From Andrena cerasifolii (taxonomy: Eukaryota > Arthropoda > Insecta > Hymenoptera > Andrenidae), in assembly GCF_050908995.1 (NCBI RefSeq), contig NC_135128.1, positions 11,623,114-11,687,113 on the forward strand: a DNA stretch of 64,000 nt. Reading direction: 5' to 3'. Below are positions 34,750 to 46,380 of the stretch, piece by piece (within the stretch, counting starts at the first letter, position 1; each line of letters begins with the position of its first letter). Position numbers and translations under genes: made by a program. The notes under the pieces are model-generated. The model saw only the letters and a list, made by a program, of their open reading frames with translations, was not told the origin of the DNA and did no database searches.

Positions 34750-37700
34750 TACATACATCTACCGCGACTCGTGTATAAACGGCTACAGGGAACAAGGGAA
34801 CGCGATGATTGTTGATGATGTAAATCGGCAGCTCCGATAAGAAGGTTGAATTTCATTCGGCGAAAAGTAGGTACGTCGATCCCGTTAGATGCTTCGAATT
34901 CACGGAGTCGGATGTAGTCGGCGCGAATCGTCCGCGCATAATGTTTCGTGGTGACTCGGAAATCCGAAAGGGGATGCGAGCCGCGCGGACAAGCGATACG
35001 CAGGAAATCGTGGAAGGGTAGAGGATCGCCGAGGGGATGGTTAATCGAGCGTCGAGAACCGTGCGGCGTTCAATTTGCCTCGATTAACGTTTGCCCGTGA
35101 CAGCGGACCAACGAGCCAGCCAACTGCCTCCGAGGGCGAGATGAAGAGAGAGAGGGGGGGATAGCGGCGAGGGAAGAAGCAAGAAGAGGAAAGTGAGATC
35201 CTGCGCGTCCCTGGGGAAGAAGCGGAAAGAAGTTGAAATGAACGCGGACTCAGAGTGTTTGGAAGCGCGACGACTCCGCCGACTCCACCGGTTTACACGT
35301 CTGGACTCCATTCGCCTACGAGGAGTCGCGCGTCCGTCCGTAGCGAGGGATTCCGCGGGGTAAAGGAGCAGGCCGCCGTCTAGTAGCCGCCTGGCAGCCT
35401 AGCCGCCTAGCCGCCTTTCCGGACCCTCCCCACCGTCGATATCAAGACAGCCGTCCGACAGATCAATGCTGTGAGCGGCGACGACGCCTGGGCGTCCACC
35501 GTCGTTCACTCTTCGGACGTATTCCAGTTGACGGACATGGCCTGGCGACTGGCGAAACCTTAGTCTGTACTCGCGTCGCAGCCGAAATTCTCGATCGATT
35601 TCTCGTTTGCCACTGAGAGCAAACGGTAATGGGGAGGGCTCGACGAAGAACGACGTCCGTTTCTTTCGGATAAACGTGGTCGGGATCGATAATGGGTGGA
35701 GGATGAAACTGTAAGCTTCCGACGAACAAACTGATGCACGAACGGTCGGAGAAACGGACGAACGAAGAAGGGAACGAAACCACACCCGTAAGCTTCATTG
35801 CATATTCAGCAAGGAAAGACACGCTGGCGGGAGGATTTTGTCTTCGAGTCTCAGCCACGGAAGCCCGAAAGACTAGAAAAGCGAGAGATGGCACGCGGGG
35901 CCGCGAAGGAGAGCAAGTGGTTCGGACGAGCAGTCAGTCCGAGTCCCTTCCAACAGACTTCCGAATATCGTCCCGGGGCGGTTTATTGGTTTTGTCTCTC
36001 ATGGATCTCCGGCGGATCCTCGAGTTCTCGCCAAGTCGGAGGACGACTCGACGCGACGCGACGCCGGGATGCCGGAGCGTCCTATCCGTGCAGGGTGCTG
36101 GCTGCGATTAAAGGGGCTGACGAACCGTGACGTCGAGTTATTTCGGAGCGGACCGGGGCGGTGTGTCCTCGCGGTAGAGCAGGGGAACGGGAGAATTCGT
36201 AGCGAACGTACGTGGCTCTACGACCTCTTTTCTTTGTCAGCACGACCAAGGGGACGCGGAACACGCATTCCTTGCGTGTCCTGGTGTGTCCATTTTGTCG
36301 GCAGACCCGAGTACACTGGACCGTGATGAAACTAACCTCGACCAACCTCTGTCGCGCTTCTTTTCCTCTCTCCATGTTCATTGCGACTTTCATCGCCGAA
36401 CGTACGTAAGTATGTACCTAAGTGAGTACATAGGTGCTTTTGCCGTAGCTCGTCGACGGAGCAGTCGTTTAAACAGCCAATTAAACGATCCGCCGCGATA
36501 CAAGGCATCTGCCGAGATGCATCGGCAATTGGACTCGACTGTCCGAAGAAAGCTGGAACCTTCGATACCGAACAACGCACCAAAAGACTGTGGGGTGTGG
36601 TGCGCGAAGGGCGAACGTGAGCTTGTAGTAACGAAAGAGAGAAAGCTCCGTCCCTGTCCTCCCTGTGAGCCACTCTCCTTCTCTCCCCCCTTCAGCCCGT
36701 TCTTTTCCATCGTTTGTCGCTCTATCTCGTTTGCTGTAAAAGCGCGCGTATGCGTGCGAGCAACCGAGCAAGCGAACGAACGAACGAACGGACGAACAAG
36801 TGTATTCGATGAAAGAACAGAGTATAGGAGAGCGAAAGAGAGAGGGGTAGAGTTAGGGGCAGGAGGGCGGGAGAGAACGAGAGGGTTCTAAAGAGAGAGT
36901 GCGAGGGAGAGGGTAGCTGTTTCATCTGTCACCTGCAGACGCCGCCTTCCTTTCCGTCATCGTCCCTCTCACCCGAGCGGCAGCCACCCCCAACGACCCC
37001 CTTTAATAATAACAACAATAGAGCTGGACTAGCGGCGGTCGGTCGGCGTGGTGGCATGTGGACTGGGGGACGGGGGGCGTGGGACGTGGATCGTGGGACG
37101 GGGATGTGGGACGTGGAACGTGGGACAAGGACCGGAGGCTAGCGGCCAGGAGCCAAGAGGGGGTTGGACGGAGAAAGAGCGGCGTGTCGGTGGAACGGTA
37201 CGGGTCACAAGACGGCCGTGTCACGTCCGCTTCCAGCCTCGACCCTTCTCCTCGACAGGTCCACCCCGCGCGTCAACTTCACCCAGGGATGTAGTGGACC
37301 ACCTTGAGTTCAGCCACCGTTGGTACGTTCGATACCGTAGCGCGCGCAACCACGCGAGACCTTGCGTCGCGTTGGCGTTCGCGTCCCTTTGGCCCGACTC
37401 TACTTACTACCCCATGGTCGACATTGCTCGAGGAACGTGCGAAACGCGTTAACTTCGGCTCGTTCAGCCTGTGCGCGCCGAAACGCACAAGAGGAAACGC
37501 GTTGCAATTTGCTGGAGGAGCGTAGAGGCTAGGCTCGCATCGGGCCGGGCCTCTATACTCCTGGCTAGACCGTAGCTCTGTCTGTTCCACTCCTTTCAGC
37601 AACGTCCACCCGTCCGCCTGGCCGTTCGTGGTCCGTCTCGTCTCTCGCGACCCTTATTACGCGTCGCGGCTCAACTTCATCAGGGAAATGTCGCGCCGCT

Positions 37701-38169
37701 CCCTCTCTCAAGCAGCAGCAGCATTAACTTACGCGCACACCAGTCTCCCCTTGCGTTCGTACACGCTGCGCGGCTATGCTAATGTCCAAAAACGTGTCGG
37801 TGTGCGTAGATGCATCTGCAGTATTTCGCGATAATGGCTCGCATCCGTGGTGGGGATGAAACCCGCTCTACCACGCTTCGTACAACGTAATACACCGCAA
37901 AAATATAATACCGACCCTCCTTTTTTTACCTTCCGTTCGCGTGTCCTTTTCCTTTTTCATCGGTTGGTTAACCACCTCTCGTCTCGGAGCCAACTGCAGC
38001 CCGGACGAGAACAGTAACCTGTTCTCGGTACAGTAAGCAGAATTTTGAAAAATCCAGACACGAGATTCGCCAACGAACACCAAACGAACGTTCCGGGGAA
38101 ATTCAGATTGCAGACAATGAAATAACTCTTTTTGGAATATACTTTTGGTCGGGAACTCGGTGATTTCGC

Positions 38170-38420
38170 GCCGATTCGTGACCCACGAGCGCGTTCAGAG
38201 CATTAATCGTTCGTAATTTCATTCGATTTAATTACCTGGTCGGCGCGCTCGAATCGAACGAAGCATTAAACCGTCCGAACTGGAGTCGAATGTTTGCATT
38301 TTAATACGCGCCGCTGATGTTCTGCGCTGGCGTACACTCTTGCGTTGCCTAATGATAGACGCGTAACGAGCGCGGCGCTGCATCAATTAACGCCCGATAA
38401 TTAGCAGTCGGGAAACACGG
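38170..38420. promoter_or_regulatory. candidate enhancer: dense ATTA/TAAT patch
   Basis: At least eight homeodomain-type cores fall within 250 bp (GCATTAATCG, CGTAATTTC, TTTAATTACC, GCATTAAACC, TTTTAATACG, CCTAATGAT, TCAATTAACG, ATAATTAGC), separated by GC-rich sequence and without inverted termini. tsh is a known Hox target in flies, so Hox input is plausible. Function is inference. Confidence 0.35.
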
Positions 38421-38596
38421 TTCTCTCGCGACCGGCGTTGTTATTTTTCGCGCACTATCCGCGAGTCAAGGATAAAAATGCAGGAAACTTTGTGCTCCGC
38501 GAGAGAAGCAATCGCATTCGTATCTCTTGCTTGCGGAAACGTACGGTGGCGGTAATTTGGTCTAGGAAGAGGAGCGGAAAGCAGCGGCGAGCGGTG

Positions 38597-38622
38597 TCGA
38601 CGCGACGCGACGCGACGCGACG
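38597..38622. repeat. (CGACG)n pentanucleotide run
   Basis: Five units seen directly. The same pentamer recurs at about 361-382, 1636-1660, 32435-32450, 33145-33175 and 36047-36063. Confidence 0.8.
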
Positions 38623-39357
38623 CCACGGAGAGTTGCGTGGTCGCGTCGGAACCAGTCCAAGTTCCAACGAGTCGCCGCTTTCGTCGATCGATAAGCTCGT
38701 ATAAAACTGAAATAATTTGATAAACGTATAGGCGCGTGCGTGTAAAACGACATTCTCTCGCGTCGCTACGCGTACCGTTCCATTCTCCACCCGCGTTTAT
38801 TTTCGTCCCTCTTTTTCTGTCCTCCCAATGATAATCCAATCGAGAACGATGATTGCATTATTAATTGATGGACGCGCGTGGTTAAATTCGCACTCGCTTT
38901 TTCGGATACGCAGAGTAATTTGGCGAAAGATGGTTTTCGGCGCGACGAACACAGGGGGAAACGAAAGAAAGAGATGGACGAGGGAGAGAAAAGAGAAATG
39001 GGGAAAGGGGAGAGATGGAGGTGGCAGAGAAAAAGTAAAAGTCGACGACGAGAAGGGGTACACGGCCACGAAAGGAGCTTTGTCTCGATCGTCGACGTCC
39101 TTGAATAATCTCGTCCTCGGAAATTTGATCGACACCGGTCAAACGGGTCGACCGGACTTCAAATACACAGATACGCGATTCTCTTGGCTCTCTCCGCCTC
39201 CGTCTCTCTCTCTCGCTCTCCCTCTGACTTTCTGCACGTCCACCTTCGCGGCAGTCTTCTTTCGTCTCTCGCTCGATCTGTCCAACGACCGCTCATCGAA
39301 TAGGTAGGAGGACGTTGAAAGTCGTTGGAAGATGAGCCAGTGAGGGGTAGGCAGAAG

Positions 39358-39392
39358 GTAGAGAGCAGAGAGCAGAGAGCAGAGAGTAGCAG
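39358..39392. repeat. (AGAGAGC)n heptanucleotide repeat
   Basis: Four near-identical AGAGAGC/AGAGAGT units, seen directly. Confidence 0.8.
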
Positions 39393-41210
39393 CAGGGATG
39401 ATGCTCTCCTCTCTCTGGGAGAGAAGCAACGTCCGAACACCGTGAGAAGGCATACGACCGGAATAACTCGGAAAGTGTCAGAACGATAATCTGACGGCAG
39501 CAACGCGACGGACGGGACGTACCGTCCACTTTGCGTCCACTTGCTCCTCTTTTGTCTCTCTTCCCTTACTCTTACTCTTTCTCTCGCTTCTGTGAAGCTC
39601 GGTGAGATCGCGACAAGCGCTACGCGTCGATCGTTCTCCCGACGATCTCGCAGTCCAATACGTAACGCGCGTGTTGCAAGAGCTGAGAAACAGAGACGAT
39701 CGGCCTGCTTGCAAGGCTCTCGTCGACTTGCGATTCGGCGAATGCAACGATAAGGAAAAGCTGAGGCCGGTGGAAATGAAAGGTGATCGATACCGCTGCT
39801 ACTCCGTACTAAAACGTATGGAGCGTGACTTGTCAGCAAGATCGGACGTTGATTTAGACGTACGAATGACGTTTCCCGTACTAGTCGCGATAGGCTCGAC
39901 GCATTCGTCTGGATAATCGAGAAGAAGGACAGCCTCGACCCACGATCGCGAAGGAAATGTGGAGGGCGGGCAGATCGAGCGGTGTCGTTTCTGAATATTA
40001 ATAATTCCAGTCTCGTCTCGAGTCGTCTCGAGTCGTATCGAGTCATCGTTTTGAGTGCGCGGGACGAGACGAAAGCCAGGTGCGTCGAGACGGATCGAGG
40101 TCGTCGCGACGGGGATATTAATTACGATGCGACGCGTACGAGAGGAGCGAAAGCGAGGTCTCTTCGATGGCTTCTTCTTATTCTTGCTGTGTCGCACCGA
40201 TTGATTCCGACAAGCATAACCAGACTGCGTTTAATCGGAATAATTGACGTCGATGGAAACGCGTGGAACCCGTGACGGAGGTGTATCTATATACCCTCCT
40301 CGCGACCTGGTTCGCGGTTCGCGGGTCGTGGACGGAATGGAGCACTCGAGGTGGAAAACTAGTGGGTTCGGCAAAAGCACCTGGATGCTTTTGACGCGAT
40401 GCTCGGAAGGGCTATTGTGCCTCGGTTTGAAAGGCTCACCTGGAATCGCCGCGGCCGCGATAGCATCTAGCGAGATCGGCCGTCGGGCCGCGGCTGTGGG
40501 GAATTAAAAATGAGGGTGGCCACCGCGCGCCGCCCGCTGGCAGGTGGAGGAGGAGCGTATTATTCGACGCGGTCTTATCACTCGTCCGCGCGCATAAATC
40601 CAAACGAAACAACACGCGACTCGACTGCGGCATGCGGTGCATCGCGATCCGGGAATCACGAGAGTGCCGCTGCTGCTGCTGCGGCTCGTTTCACGTGTCT
40701 CCCGCCTCGTTCTTCTGCATCGTCCTCCTACTTTCACCCGTCTCGTTGCTAATTTTTCATTCCTCGCCAGATTTGTCAACCCCTGACCGCAGCGACCGAA
40801 CTATTCGTTGCAACGGACACGAAATTCTCGCGACCGGCAAACTTAGACGTCACTGCGACTCGGTCGATCGGCCGATCCGTCGATTTCGTGGCAGACGACG
40901 ACGACGACGACGGAGCCAGTTTGGTCGCTTTCGCGATATCGCTTACCCGGGCTTACTCGGTCCTCCTACGGTCGCCGACAGAAATAGACGATACGCGCGG
41001 TAATAAATATCTCCGTATTATAATTAAGCCGAGTCCGAGAGTGTAGGATACGCGTTACGTATGAGAGACACGTAGATGGATGGACGGCCGAATGTACATC
41101 GCGGTCGCGAGCGTGAACTCGCGTCAAACAGAGGGGACAGGAGGGATAAGAGGGAGGACAAACTGACTGGCGAGGCAGGGAGGTACAAAGGTGGAGGTAG
41201 ATGGGTAGGG

Positions 41211-41223
41211 AGAGAGAGAGAGA

Positions 41224-41296
<73 letters not shown>

Positions 41297-41297
41297 A
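41211..41297. repeat. (GA)n microsatellite with GATA interruption
   Basis: About 87 bp of GA repeat interrupted by four GATA units. Polyserine/leucine frames on the minus strand here are repeat translations. Confidence 0.9.
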
Positions 41298-41479
41298 TGC
41301 TGCAAAGACGCAAAAGCAGAGGTGGACTCACAGAGAGACAGGGAAGCTCCCTCATCGCGATCTCAGCAAGGATGGCGCGCTTAGCAACCGTAACTCGTCG
41401 TAGTTATCGGTAGTGGACAGTTATATCGACGCGGTTGGTTGAAAGTATGCTCGGATGGCGTTCCACTGGCGTTGCATCG

Positions 41480-41507
41480 GCGCGCCGCGGCCGCGGCCGC
41501 GGCGCGC
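41480..41507. repeat. perfect 28-bp GC palindrome
   Basis: A perfect palindrome made only of G and C, centred at 41493/41494, built from GCGCGCC, CGCGGCCGCGGCCGCG and GGCGCGC. Confidence 0.85.
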
Positions 41508-41869
41508 GGTCGAGCTACGAGCGAGGAATGAGCGCGGCCTTGTCAGCCCGTCCGGCACGTCCGTCGGCTGCTCCTTGAGTGGCAGCGATTCATTCCGCTC
41601 TCCTTACACTCCCGTGCACCGCACGCTCCTTCTGCTTCTTCGAGCCAACCGACGCACACCGACGCACACCGACTCACAGCATCCCGTCCACCTTTTACTC
41701 CCTTTCCTTTTATGCCCCTATTTCTCTCTTCTCCTTTTCAACCATCTAGCGTTAAATTTTGTCGCACCGACCAATTCTAGGGAGAGGCGAGCAAACAGTT
41801 TCTTTTCCGAATTAGATATTTGGCAAGTAGAAAATCACCCATCCGCGATTACGTAGATACGTGTTCTTC

Positions 41870-42060
41870 TCCTTTGCATTGAAATTAGCCACTCGTTCAG
41901 ACGTTTCGTCGTCGCGGCGATCGTGCAAAAATACCGCAAGATAAAGGATATTCTCGCGGTGAAATAAATTCGTGATTAATTAAATCCTGCGGTGGCGTAT
42001 GCAAACGCATCGACTAGGAAACGAGATTATTAATCGCTCGGTAAGCGCGAGATCTCGATC
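41870..42060. promoter_or_regulatory. candidate enhancer: octamer- and ATTA-containing patch
   Basis: It contains GTGATTAATTAAATC, a TATGCAAAC octamer-type site (about 41999-42007) and GAGATTATTAATCGC within otherwise GC-rich DNA. No transposon termini were seen. Enhancer function is inference from motif grouping. Confidence 0.27.
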
Positions 42061-42540
42061 ACGATAACATGTACAAGGACATCCAGTTCCTCCAACGCGT
42101 GGTCTAATTACTCGTCGGCGTCTTCGTTGTCTTCTTCTTGTTCATCGTCGCCGTCGCCGTCGTCGTCCGCGTGCCCGTGGTCGTTGCTGGAAGCCCGGAA
42201 GGACGAAATCAACTGCGGTCGAGGATGTCAGCAACCCTTGCAGCCAGCTCTCCGTATAGTCGGCTGTACCATTCCCCGTCAGTCCTCGGTCGACTGCTGT
42301 TCGGCCAACAGTCGCAGCCGCAGCCGCAGCCGACTAATATCTCGTTCTTTTGTTGCGTTTCGCGACAATTCGCCTGCCTACGCTTCCAACGAATTTCAGG
42401 CTGATTATTCGGGGCGGTGGAGTGACGTTGGTTCGCTGGATTAAAATGCTGCTAGTAGGACTACGCGCAGCAACTCGAGAGGGAGAACCGACGGAAGGGG
42501 AAATACGGGGAATGTGTACCCCCGGGGAGTAAAGTTGTGT

Positions 42541-42664
42541 CTTCCTTCCTTCCTTCCTTCCTTCCTTCCTTCCTTCCTTCCTTCCTTCCTTCCTTCCTTC
42601 CATCCTTCCTTCCTTCCTTCCTTCCTTCCTTCCTTCCTTCCTTCCTTCCTTCCTTCCTTCCTTT
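42541..42664. repeat. (TTCC)n microsatellite, 124 bp
   Basis: About 31 TTCC units with one interruption at 42601-42604 (CATC). It is the longest simple repeat in the window and explains the PSFLPSFL and EGRKEGRK frames. Confidence 0.95.
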
Positions 42665-42816
42665 TCGCCGTTTATTCGATTTCTCTAACACCCTTCTAAT
42701 CTCATACCTTCCGTATCGATCTTCCCTCTTTCATACTTTCGTCCACGATTGCTAATTTGCACATGAAGTGTTGTGTACTAAAGTTGTGTACTAAAGTGCA
42801 CATCTATTGTATATTA

Positions 42817-43547
42817 AGGGGGGATTGCTCCTTGTTGCACCGAAAAATAGGTAATTCTTTTTGAATTTTTTGTACAAAAACGGTTCGACAAATTAATTTG
42901 AGGTTTGGCAGGCTGTTCTATTGTATCTAGAACTATTGTTCTTGAATTTTTGCGTACCAGTGAAAGAAAAAACATGGCAGACACAGAGAGCGTTGGAAAA
43001 TAATCAGGTAGCCCTGGCGTTGACGAAAAGTACTGCCAGGGTTAAACGAAACACAAAAAGGAAAAGAGATTCTTAAACTATATGAATGTGGCTATGGGTG
43101 GTGGTAGATTTATTACGGTATTTGGTACCGTTCCTTTTTTATTTAAAGAAGTTTTCCCGATTTTGAGGCAAAATCTTTCTCAGACTCAAATCAGGGCGCT
43201 TCATCTTCTTCAAAAGGCTGCCATTTTAACACTTTTTTATTTTTCTTAATGCATCTACTACTACCCATAGCCACATTCAAATAGTTTAAGAATCTTATTT
43301 CCTTTTTGTGTTTCGGATAATCCTTACAGTACTTTTCGTCAACGCCAGGGCCACCCGATTATTCTTCAACGATCTCTCTTGCATCTGCCATGTTTTTTTT
43401 TCACTGTCACACAAAAATTCAGAACAATAGTTCAAGATACAATAGAACAGCCTGTTAAACCTCAAATTAATTTGTTGAACCATTTTTGTACAAAAAATTC
43501 ACAAATAATTATCTATTTTTCAGCCGAACAAGGTGCAATCCCCCCTT
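42817..43547. mobile_element. long-arm foldback element (731 bp)
   Basis: The left arm is about 42817-43109 and the right arm about 43252-43547, so nearly 300 bp each around a 142-bp loop. Termini are AGGGGGGATTGCTCCTTGTT on the plus strand and AAGGGGGGATTGCACCTTGT on the minus strand. The flanks are TA, or TTAA with one extra base at the right (42814-42817, 43547-43550). Both arms contain the same 33-codon frame ending ...NTKRK (plus strand 42975-43076; minus strand ending at 43295). No full transposase is present. Superfamily is uncertain (TA-type or piggyBac-like). Confidence 0.8.
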
Positions 43548-44458
43548 TAAATAAAGTAGTTACACCCGCTCAATTGTATATTGAATCTAAAAATATATAT
43601 ATCGGTCTATATGGTATATCTATCGGTTTGGTCGCGCACGAGATAACGATGTGTCAAACCATTTACGGTAATCGTTTTTCTTTCTCCTTCCTGGATAATT
43701 CTCGACTTTTCCTGGAAAAGCGACAATGATTGCACCGGTCGATCAATACCTTAGTCCGTTGAGAGGAAAGCGAGGAAAGCAAGGGAAGAGATTAATAATT
43801 GGTCATGGTACGGAGAGGCGATTAATAAGCGTGACAAAGACACGATGTATCGCGTACGAGGACAAGGATAGTTTAGCTTTGGGGAATCGAAGAGCGGCGA
43901 AAGCTGGTGAAAGACAGCGATGGGCTGGAAGCCGGCCATTGCCGCGTTTTACGGCGGCATTAAGATCCGCTTAAATGACGCGCGCGAAGTGCTCCCTTGG
44001 CTGTCTCTCTCCCTCTCCCTCTCTCCGCTTATATCTGTCTGTCTTGTCAGTGCACTAACCGTTGTGGTTCAAGGTCCATTCGCCTACCGGTGCCAGGAAA
44101 ATTTCGCCTGCCCTACCAAATCGTCTTCTCGTCAACTTGGTTCTCGTTCAACTTCTGGTTCTCTCGAGTTGCTATTTTTATTTGGTAAGATCGTCCTCGC
44201 AAGCTGCGGAATCGTACGTACGAACGAGCGCTCAGCGCGAGATGAAAATGGATTCGGGAGCGGGTATACATTTAACGAATCGAAGGAGATGAAAAGTCAC
44301 AGGATCGTGCTGTAGAAACGACCGAGTAGACCAGAGAGGGAGAGGGCAGAAGACGGGTGGATCGAAGGGAGCGTGGATGCCGGGACAAAGTGCGGATCGA
44401 ACGTATCCGCGAGAGAGATCGGACGTCGGCCAGTGGGCGTGTATAGATATAATGCGCG

Positions 44459-44473
44459 CAGGTAGACAGGTAG
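44459..44473 (+). promoter_or_regulatory. paired CAGGTAG heptamers
   Basis: CAGGTAG at 44459-44465 and again at 44467-44473, the latter running into TAGGTAC. CAGGTAG is the canonical Zelda (TAGteam) site in insects. TAGGTAG variants occur at 10343-10349, 39301-39307 and 46873-46879. Binding is inference. Confidence 0.25.
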
Positions 44474-44566
44474 GTACGCGTGCACCCGTAGAAGAGAACG
44501 AATGGTAATGGAAAGGGGGACGGGGACGTGAAGGTGAACGGGGAACGGGGGTCGGGGAATGGGAAA

Positions 44567-44601
44567 CGGAGAATGGAGAACGGAGAACGGAGAACGGAGA
44601 T
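44567..44601. repeat. (GGAGAAC)n heptanucleotide repeat
   Basis: Four to five GGAGAAC/GGAGAAT units, preceded by looser GGGAACGGGG units from about 44510. Confidence 0.8.
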
Positions 44602-46324
44602 CGCGCGGAGGGCACATAAGTCCGGCGCTGACATCGCTGCAACCCTCGCGTCGGACTCGAGTATCGACAGATATTTAAATGAATATTCCTCCGCTGTTAG
44701 GGATCCGCTCTTTGAAATCAAAGCAGAAGGTACAACGGTTCATTTAGACGGCCGCCGATATTCCGTGGCGACCGGCTGGACCGTGGATACAGGATTTCGC
44801 TTGTCACGTCATTCGTGGGTTATCGCCGAGACCGGCACGACTCTCTGCTAGAGCCTGTCGGAGACAGGAGTCGCGTGTCCCTCGGCGACCCCGTTTGTCC
44901 TGCACACGCACGCGGACTTTACTCTTACTTTACTGCGGGACGTCCGCTCTCGGTTCCAACGTCGGCCAAGGTGGTACCGGCCACGTTCTGGTGTCCCTTA
45001 TCAAAGTGCTCGCAGCTTCGCCAACTCGGCTTCCCTCGAATTTCTCCCGAAATCCACCGCTGCGAGTCCATCCGTCGAACCGTGCGAGTTCCCTCCTTAT
45101 CGGCCACGCAAATCTCGATCGTTCACGTTGCTTCTCGGCAAAGTGAAAGCTCGGTCGCCACCGCTTCGGTCGGTTCGCGTTCTTAGACCCTGACAAGTAC
45201 CGCGCGACGAGGTCCCAGCGAACGCGGATATATGTAGATTATTGCGCCGAACCATTTCCCGTCAAAATCTTTCATTCAACATCTACTGGCAAGATGAAGC
45301 GCACCAATCGCAGCGCGACAAGAGCGCGCTCGCTCGCATAACTACGTATGTACAGTTCGGTGTTAACGAGCCTACGAGATGGATGGCCGAAAGCGAATGT
45401 ACATGCTTAATATGTATTATACCTGGGAGCACATACGCGCCTGCATTTCTATCGCTATCTAATGGAAACACGACGGCAATAGCAATTAAAACAGAGCAGG
45501 AATCTATTGAAAATAATCAACTGTCCAACTATTCCTTGCGCACACGTGGCGGACAAGGATGCAACGGCCGCGGCGGGAGAATACGTGCAGTCAGATACCT
45601 ACGCATATATGTCTATCGTCGCGAGCATCCAGATCGGCGATGTTCATTTGTCAAATGTGAGGCAGCTGAACGGTTGCTGGTACATAAACGGCAACGAGAA
45701 TATCGAAGGGAAGAGGTCGCGGAGCACGGGAAACGCAACGTGAAAAGCGCAACAAGATGCAAAAGTAAAGGTGCGTGCGCAGATACGCGTGTGCATGGTA
45801 CATGCGTACTGATATATTGCGTTTGAGATATTTACCGGTAAGATTATCGCCGCGTTGCTGAGGCCACCGAAAGGAAGGCCTTGGCTGCTGCTTGCTGCGC
45901 ATGTCTCCCGTCCAGTGCGGCGGCTGCGAACCGCTCGCTTTTCAAACGATCGGAGACCACTACTTACCTGAAAGAGAAAAAGTCAGGATGGTGAGAAAAA
46001 TGTCGCGAAAAACGCTCCGGCCACGATCGATCGATCCAAAATTTTAGGACTTTAGCTCGCAAAAAGTCTTTCCACCACCTTCCCCAGCCAAGTACCCCTC
46101 GCCACCTTGAAAGCATTTTTCCGAAGGGTGGCGCACGCTCGGATCGTGGCCCCTGTGCAGCCACCACCAATTTTCCCTCGGTCCCTCTCTTATCCACCCT
46201 TTACCAGCCATCCTAACCCGCCGTATATCTTTCCACCGTACGCCCTCGAAAGCGGCCGCCTTTGTTTCAGATATTTATGAGGCGTTTTAATTCGCGCGCC
46301 GCGTCACCCGGCGACGCTGAGCCT

Positions 46325-46380
46325 CGGTCGGTCTCGGTGGGGGTCGGTGGGCGTCGGTCGGCGTCGGCGTCGGAATCGGT
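46325..46380. repeat. (GGTCGGC)-type G-rich repeat
   Basis: Imperfect GTCGGTGG and GTCGGC units over about 55 bp, seen directly. Confidence 0.7.

Larger units (their letters stand above)
34750..42540. other. gene-free GC-rich DNA, probable tsh intron or regulatory region
   Basis: No exon was recognised. It holds several microsatellites (given separately), G-rich GGGACGTGG-type repeats at about 37060-37125, two ATTA-rich patches (38170-38420, 41870-42060) and a GC palindrome (41480-41507). Overlapping arginine/serine-rich frames on both strands reach 295 codons (39159-40046, minus) but show no domain and are read as chance. Confidence 0.5.

Noticed and set aside
33799..34758. hAT assignment from the 8-bp ACATACAT flanks
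   Set aside because: The TA model explains the flanks as a CATA microsatellite and matches sister elements and the pogo-like tail.
39159..40046. 295-codon minus-strand frame
   Set aside because: It is the longest non-tsh frame but is Arg/Ser-rich without motifs and crosses the AGAGAGC repeat, so chance is more likely.
42334..42755. EGRKEGRK and PSFLPSFL frames
   Set aside because: Direct translations of the (TTCC)n microsatellite.
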